Shown piece by piece: positions 26,134-35,036 of a stretch of 64,000 nt of DNA; position 1 is the first letter of the stretch; each line of letters begins with the position of its first letter. Made by a program: the position numbers and the translations under genes. Origin of the DNA: Mycolicibacterium alvei (lineage in GTDB: Bacteria > Actinomycetota > Actinomycetes > Mycobacteriales > Mycobacteriaceae); NCBI RefSeq assembly GCF_010727325.1, contig NZ_AP022565.1:2170001-2234000 (forward strand). Direction: 5' to 3'. The notes beneath the pieces were generated by a model. The model saw only the letters and a list, made by a program, of their open reading frames with translations, made no database searches and was not told where the DNA came from.

Positions 26134-26147
26134 TGACGTAATTGTCA
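26134..26147. promoter_or_regulatory. TGACA-type palindromic site upstream of the acyl-CoA dehydrogenase operon
   Basis: TGACGTAATTGTCA matches TGAC-R-N4-T-GTCA exactly, 11 bp before the dehydrogenase start on the minus strand. ATTGT and ACAAT (26141-26155) form a second overlapping inverted repeat. It is a likely operator for the operon running down to 20372. Confidence 0.55.
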
Positions 26148-26247
26148 GAAACAATGTCTTCACTCAATGAGGCAGCGCACATCAATCCATGTGTTGCATA
26201 CGATTTATTCGCAATGCTGAGTGACGAATAGGTCAGAATCAAACAGT

Positions 26248-27012
26248 TCACGGTGCTTTCCGGTATCTATCGACCAGCTGTTCGGCACCCCGGGCCAGCA
26301 GCGCCACATCGGCGCCGACCAGAACGAAACTCGCCCCGGCGGCCACGTAGCGTCGCGCGATCGTCTCGTTGAACGCGTTCACCCCAGCACTCTTGCCGTG
26401 CGCGACGATCGTCGCCAGTGCGCTCTCGATGGTGCCGACTACCTCCGGATGTTCCGGTTCACCTAGTCGGCCCATGGAGGCGGCCAGGTCGGCGGGCCCG
26501 ATGAACACCGCGTCGACCCCGTCGACGTCGGCGATGTCCCCCAGCCGATCCAGCGCCGCCACGGTCTCCACCTGTACGGTCAGCGACACCGATGCATCCG
26601 CGGTGGCCAGATAGTCCGAGATCCGGTTCCACCGGGATGCGCGCGCCAACGCGCTGCCGACACCACGGATACCGGCCGGCGGGTATCGGGTGGCGGCCAC
26701 GGTGGCGCGGGCCTCGCCGGGATCGTCGATCATCGGGACGATGATGTTCTGCGCACCAATATCGAGTAGCCGCTTGATCACGACCGGGTCGGCGGACGGC
26801 GGGCGCACCAGGACGTCGACGTCGGGATAGCCTGCCAACGCCTGCAATTGCTCCAGCGTGGTGCGCACGTCGTTGGGCGCATGCTCCTGATCCAGGAGTA
26901 CCCAGTCGATTCCCGACCCTGCGCAGATCTCGGCGACGTAGCCGCTGCCCGAGGCCAGCCACATGCCGAACCGTGGTCGCCCGGCCCCGATCCGTTCCAC
27001 CCAACGGTTCAC
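26248..27012 (-). CDS. HpaI/HpcH-type class II pyruvate aldolase
   Basis: 254 residues. The residues known from E. coli HpaI are all present: His44 (in DQEHAPND), Arg70, Glu149 (VQVET) and Asp175 (IGPADLAA), the last three at the same numbers. It splits a 4-hydroxy-2-oxo acid into pyruvate and an aldehyde using a divalent metal. It is last in the operon hydrolase-hydratase-aldolase, with 4-bp overlaps, which is the lower part of a meta-cleavage pathway. Confidence 0.92.
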   Translation of the reverse strand: MNRWVERIGAGRPRFGMWLASGSGYVAEICAGSGIDWVLLDQEHAPNDVRTTLEQLQALAGYPDVDVLVRPPSADPVVIKRLLDIGAQNIIVPMIDDPGEARATVAATRYPPAGIRGVGSALARASRWNRISDYLATADASVSLTVQVETVAALDRLGDIADVDGVDAVFIGPADLAASMGRLGEPEHPEVVGTIESALATIVAHGKSAGVNAFNETIARRYVAAGASFVLVGADVALLARGAEQLVDRYRKAP

Positions 27013-27860
27013 GACGCCTCACCCCGCTCGATGTCGCCGCCGGAGCGGCTCCGGTCGAACGCTACCGACACGGTGCCCAGCGGTCCGTAGTCGGCGACGA
27101 AGGTGTCCCCCGGTTCTGCGAACACCGGCTTGGTGAACGACCCGGACAGGATCACGTCACCTTGGTGCAGCGAAACATTGTGCGGAGCAAGCCTGTTCGC
27201 CAGCCAGGCGACGCCATTTCCTGGATGGTTGAGCACCGCAGCGGCGACCCCGGACTCCTCGATGGTGCCGTTGCGCAGCAGCAGCGCCGATACCCAGCGC
27301 AAGTCGACATCCATCGGCCGGAACACCCGCCCTCCCAGCACCAGGCCCGCGTCGGCGGCATTGTCGGCGATTGTGTCGACGATGGTGCGCAGGTGGCCGG
27401 TATCCGGGTCCGACATCTGCACCCTGGCATCAAGGATCTCCAGCGCCGGAGTCACGAACTCGGTGGCGCGTAGTACGTCGAACAACGTGACATCAGGCCC
27501 CTGCAGCGTCTCGCCCAGCACGAACGCCAGCTCGACTTCGACCCGGGGTCGGATGAATCGGCCGAGCGGCACACGCCCGCCGTCCTCGACGAACATGTCG
27601 TCGAACAGCGCGCCGTAATCGGGTTCGTCGATCGATACCGCGCGCTGCATCACCTTGGAGGTCAGACCGATCTTGCGGCCCTTGACCTTTCGCCCGTCAG
27701 CCACCTTGAGCGCGACCAATGCCCGTTGCACCGCGTACGCGTCCTCGATGGTCATGTCGGGATAGTCCAGCGACAGCTGTCGGATCGGCGTACGAGTCTT
27801 CTCAGCCTCGTACAGCCGACGAGCGATATCTTCGAGCGCGGCGGGGTCAGGGCGGTTCAT
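27009..27860 (-). CDS. 2-hydroxypenta-2,4-dienoate/2-oxohept-3-enedioate hydratase (MhpD/HpaH family)
   Basis: 283 residues of the fumarylacetoacetate-hydrolase-like hydratase family. Metal-binding acidic residues are in [14 protein letters not shown] (about 107-120) and [10 protein letters not shown]. It adds water to a 2-hydroxy-2,4-dienoate to give the 4-hydroxy-2-oxo acid used by the aldolase next to it. Both ends overlap neighbours by 4 bp, so the three enzymes are made together. Confidence 0.9.
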   Translation of the reverse strand: MNRPDPAALEDIARRLYEAEKTRTPIRQLSLDYPDMTIEDAYAVQRALVALKVADGRKVKGRKIGLTSKVMQRAVSIDEPDYGALFDDMFVEDGGRVPLGRFIRPRVEVELAFVLGETLQGPDVTLFDVLRATEFVTPALEILDARVQMSDPDTGHLRTIVDTIADNAADAGLVLGGRVFRPMDVDLRWVSALLLRNGTIEESGVAAAVLNHPGNGVAWLANRLAPHNVSLHQGDVILSGSFTKPVFAEPGDTFVADYGPLGTVSVAFDRSRSGGDIERGEAS

Positions 27861-28783
27861 CTCGTCAGGAACTCCACCGCCGCCGTATTGAACGACCCGG
27901 GGTCCTCGAAATGCGGCCAGTGCCGCACCGAGGGCATCTCGAACACCTCGGAATTCGGGATCAGGTCCGCGATGGTGCGTGCGGTGTCCTGGTACACGCC
28001 GTGGTCCTTACCCGAAGCCACGATCATCACCGGCGCGGTGATACCACGCCATTTGTCGTCCGGGATGAGATTGCGGTGACGCACCTTCTCGTCCTGCAGG
28101 ATCAGCAGCCGGTCGATGGTGTTGCGCGTGTCGGCGCGCCGGTAGATCGACTGGCGCAAACCGATCAGGTCGGGCAGTCGATTGGCCTCGTCGGCGATCA
28201 GGTGGGCGAACACGGCGTGCAACGACTCCCACGTCGGCTCGTTGACCGCCTTGGTGCGCTCGGCGCGGATACGCGCCATGTTCGAGGCCGAGGCTTCCCG
28301 GCCGGCCGGCGACATCAAGATCACCTTGTCCACCCGGTCGGGATGCCCCACCGACACGGCTGAGGCGACGAAAGCGCCCAGCGACATGGCCACGAAACTG
28401 GTCGACTTCATCCCGAAGTGGTCCATCACCCCGAGCACGTGCTCGACGTAGACCGCGATCTCGTAGTCGTAGTCGGGTTTGTCGGAAAAGCCGTTACCCA
28501 CCATGTCGATGGCCACGCAATGGAAGTGTTCGCTCAACGCAGCGAGGTTGGGAGCGAACGTCTCCCAATGTCCGCCGGTGCCGTGCAGCAGGATGGCGTG
28601 CGGCTTGGCCGGATCGCCGGCCTCGGCGTAGCGCGTCTGTACGTTCGCGCCGTTGACGGAAACATCGATGAATCCTTGATGGAACTCGAGCTCCTTCAGA
28701 TACATCCAGATGCTGCGGTAATCCCCCGTGTCGAGTCCAGAGCCTCCGCCCACCTCGGTCCGTGGTGCCTGCGCTTGGGTCAT
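27857..28783 (-). CDS. Alpha/beta hydrolase, meta-cleavage-product hydrolase type (MhpC/HsaD-like)
   Basis: 308 residues from the ATG at 28783, which has GGGAAGGGTG just upstream; the ATG at 28801 is the alternative. The oxyanion motif [10 protein letters not shown] (67-76), nucleophile Ser134 in AMSLGA, Asp260 (SGKDHG) and His291 (HWPHFEDP) form the triad. MhpC-type enzymes split C-C bonds of ring-cleaved vinylogous diketones. Here it supplies the dienoate to the hydratase and aldolase. No extradiol dioxygenase to feed it was found in the window. Confidence 0.88.
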   Translation of the reverse strand: MTQAQAPRTEVGGGSGLDTGDYRSIWMYLKELEFHQGFIDVSVNGANVQTRYAEAGDPAKPHAILLHGTGGHWETFAPNLAALSEHFHCVAIDMVGNGFSDKPDYDYEIAVYVEHVLGVMDHFGMKSTSFVAMSLGAFVASAVSVGHPDRVDKVILMSPAGREASASNMARIRAERTKAVNEPTWESLHAVFAHLIADEANRLPDLIGLRQSIYRRADTRNTIDRLLILQDEKVRHRNLIPDDKWRGITAPVMIVASGKDHGVYQDTARTIADLIPNSEVFEMPSVRHWPHFEDPGSFNTAAVEFLTR

Positions 28784-28806
28784 CTCACCCTTCCCGTTCA
28801 TCGATC

Positions 28807-28820
28807 TGACAATAATGTCA
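28807..28820. promoter_or_regulatory. TGACA-type palindromic site between the divergent hydrolase and Ltp operons
   Basis: TGACAATAATGTCA matches TGAC-R-N4-T-GTCA exactly. A second inverted repeat overlaps it: GACAATAA (28808-28815) with TTATTGTC (28823-28830). The site lies 23 bp before the hydrolase ATG and about 160 bp before the start of the long plus-strand operon, so it could control both. Confidence 0.6.
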
Positions 28821-28982
28821 ACTTATTGTCCCGACCCGATGCGGGTACGTCAATGGCGCCGTAACCGGCAAGTTTCCTAGTAGATGCCCACGGATGCCCG
28901 TCGCATCGAAGGCGGTCCGATTCTGCATCCGATCGCTCATGATGCATTGCTTCTGACACTTGTATGCGGTAAAACTGGGCAG

Positions 28983-29243
28983 GTGAGTACTCCCTCCGGA
29001 CGCCGCGAACTCGCCGAGTTGGTGAATGAGTTCGCGGCTGTGCGGGTGTCGCTCGATGTCAACGGCAACGGACCTCGCCTGCTCGTCGAAGACCTGGAGA
29101 GCGGCGAATACGTCTTCCTGTGCCCACTGGAGCTAGCGAGCTTCACCCAGGCCACCCCGGAAGACCGCGAGGATTGGCTGCGGGTGGGCAACTACCGGTC
29201 TGAACGTGGACAAGGCGCACGCCAACCGAGTGAACAGCCGTGA
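28983..29243 (+). CDS. Conserved small protein of unknown function
   Basis: 86 residues from the GTG at 28983; the frame is open from an ATG at 28884 but the added part looks noncoding. It is mostly alpha/beta with a hydrophobic middle (AAVRVSLDVNGNGPRLLVED) and an acidic, Trp-containing end (TPEDREDWLRVG). No domain was recognised and there is no signal peptide. The GTG of the Ltp gene overlaps its stop, so it is the first gene of the long plus-strand operon. Confidence 0.65.
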   Translation: MSTPSGRRELAELVNEFAAVRVSLDVNGNGPRLLVEDLESGEYVFLCPLELASFTQATPEDREDWLRVGNYRSERGQGARQPSEQP

Positions 29244-30394
29244 GCGCACCCGAGGTTGACCTGGTCGGCCTGGGCATGACGGCGATGTCGCTGCGGCCGG
29301 GCGCAACTCCCCTACGCCTGGCTGCCGAGGCGAGCACCGCCGCGCTGGCGGACGCCGGAATCGGCCGCGCCGATGTCGACGGCCTCCTGGTCGGCTCCTC
29401 CCAGGGTGTGCGACCGGACCGCCTGGGGGTCGGGTTTGCCGCAGCCGGTGGTTTCGGGGCTCTCCGACTGCTCGAACACGTTGAAATCAAGGGCGCCACC
29501 ACCATTGCGATGATTCAGCGCGCCCGTCACGCGATCCGCTCCGGTGAGGCATCCACTGTGCTCTGCGTCTTCGCCGATGCACCGCTGGCCGCCGGGAAGG
29601 GCGCGGGTTCCACGTACGCGCACAGTGGCGGCAATACCGGAGTCCGCGGTCTGGAACGCGCCTCCGGGCTACTCGGCTCGGTACCGACGTACGCATTACT
29701 GGCCCAGCGCTGGCTCCACACCACGGGCACCGACCCTGTGGCGTTGCGGTCGGTGGCTGTCACGGCACGGGGTTGGGCGATGGGCAATCCCGATGCCGTG
29801 AATCGCGAACCGCTCGACGATGCCGGTTATGACGCCAGCCCCATGATCGCCGAACCGTTGCGCCGGCTCGACTGCGCACGGCCGGTCAACGGCGCAGTCG
29901 CGGTAGTACTGACCGGTCGGCCCGACGTCGGCGCCACCCGACTTCGAGTGCGCGGCACCGGCCGTGAACATCCGGTTCGCCGGCGTCGCGCGGGAGCAGA
30001 GTCGTGGTTCGGCGGCGGCTGCCGGGCGGTCGACGATGCGCTGGAACAAGCCGGGATGTCCCGTTCAGATCTGGATGTCGCCGAGCTCTATGACCCGTTC
30101 TCGATCGTCACGCTGCTGCTGCTCGATGAATACCGGCTCACCGGCACCGTTCCGGCCGGCGATTTCGTACATGACGCCCAGACCGGTCCGGGCGGGGCAC
30201 TGCCGACCAACACCGGCGGGGGTCAGCTGTCGGGTTTCTACCTGCAGGGTATGACGCCGCTGACCGAGGCGGTCGTCCAGCTGCGCGGCGCCGGCGGGGA
30301 ACGCCAGGTCCCGGACGCGACAGTGGCGCTGGTCGGCGGCATCGGAGGCCGACTGGACCACCACGCCGCACTGGTGCTGGAGCGGACGGGATGA
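29240..30394 (+). CDS. Ltp-type thiolase-like protein, probable DUF35 partner
   Basis: 384 residues, GTG start overlapping the previous stop. The thiolase fold is clear (AAEASTAALADAGIGRADVD, SDLDVAELYDPF, ALPTNTGGGQLSGFYLQG). The nucleophile region reads VEIKGATTIAMIQ, without cysteine, and the usual HPG is replaced by GFY. These changes argue against thiolysis and for a lyase of the Ltp2 type. Its stop overlaps the start of a DUF35 gene, exactly as expected for an aldolase/DUF35 pair. Confidence 0.87.
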   Translation: MSAPEVDLVGLGMTAMSLRPGATPLRLAAEASTAALADAGIGRADVDGLLVGSSQGVRPDRLGVGFAAAGGFGALRLLEHVEIKGATTIAMIQRARHAIRSGEASTVLCVFADAPLAAGKGAGSTYAHSGGNTGVRGLERASGLLGSVPTYALLAQRWLHTTGTDPVALRSVAVTARGWAMGNPDAVNREPLDDAGYDASPMIAEPLRRLDCARPVNGAVAVVLTGRPDVGATRLRVRGTGREHPVRRRRAGAESWFGGGCRAVDDALEQAGMSRSDLDVAELYDPFSIVTLLLLDEYRLTGTVPAGDFVHDAQTGPGGALPTNTGGGQLSGFYLQGMTPLTEAVVQLRGAGGERQVPDATVALVGGIGGRLDHHAALVLERTG

Positions 30395-30840
30395 CCGCCA
30401 CGAACGAGCAAGCCCGCGTGGACTGGCTGCTGGACGGCACACTTGCGCCTGCCGTTGGCGGCGATTCGTTGGCGCCGTTGTACGAGGCCGCCAACCGTGG
30501 TGAGCTCGCTCTGCCGTTCTGTGCGGCTTGCGCGCAGCCAGTTGAGCTCGGCCAGGAAATCTGCGACAACTGCGGTGCCTCCGAACAGAATTGGCGCGCA
30601 GTCGAACTGCTCGGCTCCGTGCACTCCGCGACCCTCATGCACCGACGCGAGCCCGGCCTGGTGCGCGCACAGCACCCCTACCCAATCGTCGACGTCGAGA
30701 TGAACAGTGGGCACCGGCTGGTGCTCACCACGGTGCATCCTGCAGACACCGCGCCGGCCATCGGAACCGCGGTAACTATCGACTTCCGCCACCTCGGCAA
30801 TGTCGCGATACCAGCCATCGACACCCTGGAGGACAAGTGA
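30391..30840 (+). CDS. DUF35 zinc-ribbon/OB-fold protein
   Basis: 149 residues. An N-terminal helix (about 5-45) leads to the zinc ribbon with CAAC and CDNC ten residues apart, then the OB-fold (LLGSVHSATLMHRREPG, LVLTTVHPAD). In ChsH2 the DUF35 domain binds and supports the Ltp2 aldolase; the same partnership is likely with the gene just upstream, which it overlaps by 4 bp. Its stop overlaps the Rieske gene's GTG start. Confidence 0.87.
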   Translation: MTATNEQARVDWLLDGTLAPAVGGDSLAPLYEAANRGELALPFCAACAQPVELGQEICDNCGASEQNWRAVELLGSVHSATLMHRREPGLVRAQHPYPIVDVEMNSGHRLVLTTVHPADTAPAIGTAVTIDFRHLGNVAIPAIDTLEDK

Positions 30841-32127
30841 CGACTCTCGAACCCCCGCCCACTGTCGACGATTTCGACGTCAACAGCGTCGTCCAGACGG
30901 ACCGCGTGCACGGGTCGGTATACACCTCCGCCGACATCTTTCGCCGTGAGATGGACACCATCTTCAAGACCGGCTGGGTCTACGTCGCTCACGACAGCGA
31001 GGTCAGTGAGCCCGGCGATTACCTCACCCGGTTCATCGGTCACGACCCGGTGGTAGTGGTGCGCGGTAAGGACGGCGAAATCAGGGTGCTGCTCAACCGC
31101 TGCACCCACCGCGCCAACAAGCTGTGCAACGCCGAGACCGGCAACGCCAACTCGTTCCGGTGCCCGTATCACGGCTGGACGTTCAGCAACACCGGTGCGC
31201 TGCAGGGCGTCCCGATGCGCGAGGGCTATGGGGATACCTATTCAGAGCTGCGGGCCGGACTCGGCCTGGCTCAGGCACCGCGGGTCGACAGCTACGGTGG
31301 CTTCGTCTTCGCGTCACTGGCCCCCGACGGTGTCTCGCTGCGGGAGCATCTCGGCAAGGCCACCGGCGCCATCGACCGGCTCCTGAACCTGTCCCCCCAC
31401 CCGCAAGATCGACCTGCGGGCCAACTGGATGAAGCATCTGCACCACGCCAACTGGAAGATGGTGGTGGAGAACAACGTCGACGGCTACCACGCGCTGTTC
31501 ACCCACGCCTCCGTGTATGACGCGATCAAGCCGGCCAAGGTGTCGCACGTCCCGACCAAGGTCGACGTGCTGGTTCGCGATCTCGGCAACGGCCACTCGG
31601 AGATCGACTACACCGACGAATACCGCAAGCTCGACGAGGAATTCGTCTGGTATGGACGGATCCCACGCGCCAAGCTTTCCGAGTATGTCGAGGCTCTGGA
31701 AAGTGCCTACGGTCCCGAACAGGCACACGACGCGCTGGTGGTCGGCCCGCCACACACGTTGATCTGGCCGAACCTGTTCCTGGCCGAGATGAACGTCATG
31801 TTCGTCGAGCCACAGGCTCCCGACCGGACCATCGCCTACACCACCGCGGTACTGATTCCGGACCAAGATGCCCTCAACGAACGCACCTTGCGCCGATCTG
31901 AGGGTGCGATGGGCCCGGCGGGCTTCCTCATCGCCGATGACGGCGAGATCGGGATGCGCAACCAGGCCGGCCTCGCCGCGGAATTGCCGGAATGGCTGGT
32001 GCTGGCCCGCGGTGTGTCCGATGACATCACCGACGAAAGCGGAATCATCAACCGGGACAAGAGTGCCGAGACGCCGCAGCGCGGGTTCTACTCGCGGTGG
32101 GCGGACGTCGTCGGCGGGAAGGCATGA
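30837..32127 (+). pseudogene. Rieske ring-hydroxylating oxygenase alpha subunit, interrupted by a +1 frameshift
   Basis: Two frames together make one alpha subunit. The first (30837 to about 31398) holds the Rieske centre: C89-T-H91 and C109-P-Y-H112. The second continues to 32127 with the mononuclear iron site DGYHALFTH. They meet at a run of six C bases (31393-31398); five would restore LLNLSPTRKIDLRANWMKHL and a normal 429-residue protein. Conservation on both sides suggests a very recent mutation or a sequencing error. The beta-subunit start overlaps the stop. If functional, it would hydroxylate a ring using electrons from a reductase not found nearby. Confidence 0.85.
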
Positions 32128-32657
32128 CCATGACCGCTGACACCGCACCCCGGATCCGCCCCGCCCTGCGGCCGGTTCCCGACGCCGAAATCGTCGCGTT
32201 CCTCAACCTGGAGGCGCGGCTGGCCGACGAGGGTCGCTACTCAGAGTGGGAAGCGCTGTGGGCCGATGACGACGATCGGGTCGAGTACCGCGTTCCCATC
32301 CACCCCGAGGACAACCCACGGACCACACTCGCCTACATCAATGACAACCGGCGGCGGATCAAGAGCCGGGTGGCGCAACTCAATACCGGCAACCGGCATT
32401 CCCAGACGCCCCCATCGGTGATGCGGCGTGTGGTGTCCAACTCCGAGGTCATCGACGTCGAAACCGACGCCGGTGGCGACATCGTGACCGTCGAATCCAA
32501 TTTTGCAGTCTTCGAATACCGTATACGACAACGCTTCTGGGCCGGCAGGGTGATTCACACAGTCCGCCGCTCCCCCGACGGTCCGTGGCTGATCCGCAAG
32601 ATCGTGCACCTGATCGACGCGGGTGGCCCGGTCGAGACCTTGGCATTTCTAATATGA
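32124..32657 (+). CDS. Ring-hydroxylating dioxygenase beta subunit (NTF2-like fold)
   Basis: 177 residues from the ATG at 32124, overlapping the alpha-subunit stop. The pattern FLNLEARLADEGRYSEWEAL near the start and the C-terminal YRIRQRFWAGRVIHTVRR and WLIRKIVHLID are typical of small subunits of Rieske dioxygenases. It has a structural role in the alpha3beta3 enzyme. Conservation of the pair supports the view that the alpha gene was functional until very recently. Confidence 0.85.
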   Translation: MTMTADTAPRIRPALRPVPDAEIVAFLNLEARLADEGRYSEWEALWADDDDRVEYRVPIHPEDNPRTTLAYINDNRRRIKSRVAQLNTGNRHSQTPPSVMRRVVSNSEVIDVETDAGGDIVTVESNFAVFEYRIRQRFWAGRVIHTVRRSPDGPWLIRKIVHLIDAGGPVETLAFLI

Positions 32658-32673
32658 AGGCATTCCTGATCTG

Positions 32674-34248
32674 ATGCTCATCGGAGATATCGCGGCCAAC
32701 AACGCCCGCCGCTACCCAGACAAGACCGCGCTCGTCGATGCCGATCGGGTACACACCTGGTCTCAGGTCGACGAACGAGCCCGCCGCCTGGCGAACCACT
32801 TGGCCGCTCAGGGACTCACGGCCGGTGACCGGGTGATGGTGATCGCCCGCAACTGCATCGAATGGCCGGAGATCTCGTTCGGCCTGGCCAAGGCGGGCCT
32901 GGTCGCCGTTCCGGTCAACATCCGGCTCGCCCCCGACGAGGTCGCTCACGTTCGCGATGATTCGGGCGCCCAGGCGGTGCTCATCCACGCCGAGCACTCG
33001 GAGAAGTTCCTCGCTGAGCTGGCCGGTCTGCGCCTGGTGCTGGCCATCGGCCCTGAGTACGAATCAGCCTTGGCCTCAGCAGATCCTCGCACTCCCCAGG
33101 TCGACGTCTCACCAGATGATGTCGCGGTCATCCTCTACACCAGCGGTACCACCGGTCGAGCCAAAGGTGTGATGCACACTCATCGCGCACTGCTCTACCA
33201 GGCAGCGGACACCAACCTTGTCACTGAGGCGAACCGCTCCGACGTCATGCTGGCGACCACCCCGTTCTTCACCGCGGGTGGCATGGTGCGCACCGTGTCC
33301 TGGCTGTATCTCGGCCAGACCATGGTGATCCATCAGCGTTTCGACCCGCAGGCGGTCATCGACGAGATCGAACGCAGCAAGATCACCTTCACCACGTTCA
33401 TCCCGACGATGCTGCACCGGACGCTGGCCATCTTGGAGGACGGTCCGCCACGGGACATGTCCAGCCTGCGACGGATCTCCTATGGTTCGGCGCCGGTGCC
33501 GCCGGGCCTGGCCCGCAAGGCGATGGATCTGCTCGGCTGTGATCTCCAGCAGCGCTACGGGCTGACCGAATGTGGCGGGCAGGCCACCATTCTCACCCCG
33601 CAGGACCATCGCGACATCATCGCGGGCCGGACATCGATCGCCACCTCGTGCGGTCGGGAAACACCGATGTGTGTGATCCGGATTGTCGACTCGGACGGCA
33701 GCGACACGGCCACGGGCGAGGTCGGCGAGATCGTGATTGCCAGTCCCGCCAACGCTGTCGGGTACTGGAACCGGCCCGAGCAGACCGCAGAGGTGTTCGG
33801 GCCCGACGGGCTGCGCAGTGGCGACCTCGGCTACCTCGATGGGGACGGCTACCTGCACATCACCGGCCGCAAGACCGACATGATCATCTCCGGTGGGTTC
33901 AACGTCTATCCCGCCGAGATCGAGCGGGTCATCGCACACCACGCGGGAGTGGACCTGGTCGCGGTGGTCGGGGCGCCCGACCGGGAGTGGGGCGAGACCC
34001 CGGTCGCGGTGGTGATTCCCAAATCGCATGTCACCGACCGCGATGCGCTCAGCGCAGAACTGATGGCGCTGTGCCGGGCCGAGTTGGCCGGCTACAAACA
34101 GCCGCGCCGGTTCCTGTTCTGGAGCGAATTCCCGCTGGGGCCAGCCGGGAAGATCCTCAAGCGGGAGATAGCCAACCAGGTAAACCGTGCTGTCGATGAA
34201 AGTGCGATGACCCCGGTATCCACCGGATCGACAAGGGAGCAGCCATGA
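32674..34248 (+). CDS. Acyl-CoA synthetase (class I adenylate-forming ligase)
   Basis: 524 residues. Motifs in order: P-loop LYTSGTTGRAKGVMHTH (about 154-170), YGLTECGGQ (about 293-301), SGDLGYLDGDG, GGFNVYPAEIE and the catalytic FPLGPAGKILKREI near the end. TGRAKG replaces the usual TGxPKG. It activates an organic acid, probably a breakdown product of the operon's substrate. It starts 16 bp after the dioxygenase beta gene; the next hydratase overlaps its stop. Confidence 0.9.
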   Translation: MLIGDIAANNARRYPDKTALVDADRVHTWSQVDERARRLANHLAAQGLTAGDRVMVIARNCIEWPEISFGLAKAGLVAVPVNIRLAPDEVAHVRDDSGAQAVLIHAEHSEKFLAELAGLRLVLAIGPEYESALASADPRTPQVDVSPDDVAVILYTSGTTGRAKGVMHTHRALLYQAADTNLVTEANRSDVMLATTPFFTAGGMVRTVSWLYLGQTMVIHQRFDPQAVIDEIERSKITFTTFIPTMLHRTLAILEDGPPRDMSSLRRISYGSAPVPPGLARKAMDLLGCDLQQRYGLTECGGQATILTPQDHRDIIAGRTSIATSCGRETPMCVIRIVDSDGSDTATGEVGEIVIASPANAVGYWNRPEQTAEVFGPDGLRSGDLGYLDGDGYLHITGRKTDMIISGGFNVYPAEIERVIAHHAGVDLVAVVGAPDREWGETPVAVVIPKSHVTDRDALSAELMALCRAELAGYKQPRRFLFWSEFPLGPAGKILKREIANQVNRAVDESAMTPVSTGSTREQP

Positions 34249-35027
34249 CCAGCGCGACCGACTTGAGCACCATCGAGTTCCACGTGAGCGACCACGTCGC
34301 CACCGTGGCGCTCAACCGGCCCGCGAAGTTGAACAGCTTCACCGAGCAGATGGCCGCCGAGCTCGCCATCGCCTGGGCCCGCGTCCGCGACGATGACGAC
34401 ATCCACGTAGCGGTTCTGCAAGCCAACGGAGACCGCGCATTCTGCACCGGCATCGACATCGCCGAGGGCACCTGGTGGAAACACAAGACCGTCTTCAACC
34501 AGGAAGACCCGGGCGAACTTCTGGGACCGAAGGCACACCGGGTATGGAAGCCGGTGATTGCGGCCCTACACGGCATCGTGGCCGGCGGCGCGATGTACTT
34601 CGTCAACGAATGCGACTTCGCCATCTGCAGCGAGACTGCTACCTTCTTCGACCCCCATCCCAACGCGGGCATCGTCTCGGCGCTGGAACCCATGGGCATG
34701 CTGGCCCTGGGCCTGCCTTACGGCGAGGTGATGCGCTGGGCCCTGCTGGGTAGCGAGGAGCGGATGACCGCCGAGACCGCACTGCGCATCGGCATCGTCA
34801 CCGAGATCGTCCCCGACGACCAACTGCGCGCCCGCGCCGCCGAACTAGCCGGCGAGATCGCCGCCCGACGCCCCGCCGGTATCCAAGGGACGGTGCGCGC
34901 CATGTGGGAGGCGCGCGATCTGCCGCCGACGATCGCAGCGCGGCACGGCAAGTTCTACACCGATCTGGGCAATGCCGGCGCCAAGCCGGACTCGCTCAAC
35001 AACAAGAAGAAGCCGCGAACTCGCTGA
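34245..35027 (+). CDS. Enoyl-CoA hydratase/isomerase family protein
   Basis: 260 residues of the crotonase fold. The oxyanion segments are HVAVLQANGDRAFCTGIDIA (about 55-74) and ALHGIVAGGAMYFVNECDF (about 107-125). The Lys-rich end (NNKKKPRTR) is atypical. It overlaps the ligase by 4 bp and is followed 9 bp later by an aldehyde dehydrogenase. The hydratase/aldehyde dehydrogenase order recalls pathways where a hydroxyacyl-CoA is split to an aldehyde, as for feruloyl-CoA, but the substrate is unknown. Confidence 0.88.
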   Translation: MTSATDLSTIEFHVSDHVATVALNRPAKLNSFTEQMAAELAIAWARVRDDDDIHVAVLQANGDRAFCTGIDIAEGTWWKHKTVFNQEDPGELLGPKAHRVWKPVIAALHGIVAGGAMYFVNECDFAICSETATFFDPHPNAGIVSALEPMGMLALGLPYGEVMRWALLGSEERMTAETALRIGIVTEIVPDDQLRARAAELAGEIAARRPAGIQGTVRAMWEARDLPPTIAARHGKFYTDLGNAGAKPDSLNNKKKPRTR

Positions 35028-35036
35028 GGAGCGTGC

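Noticed and set aside
28884..28982. N-terminal extension of the small hypothetical protein
   Set aside because: The extension looks noncoding and overlaps the expected promoter region; the GTG at 28983 fits better.
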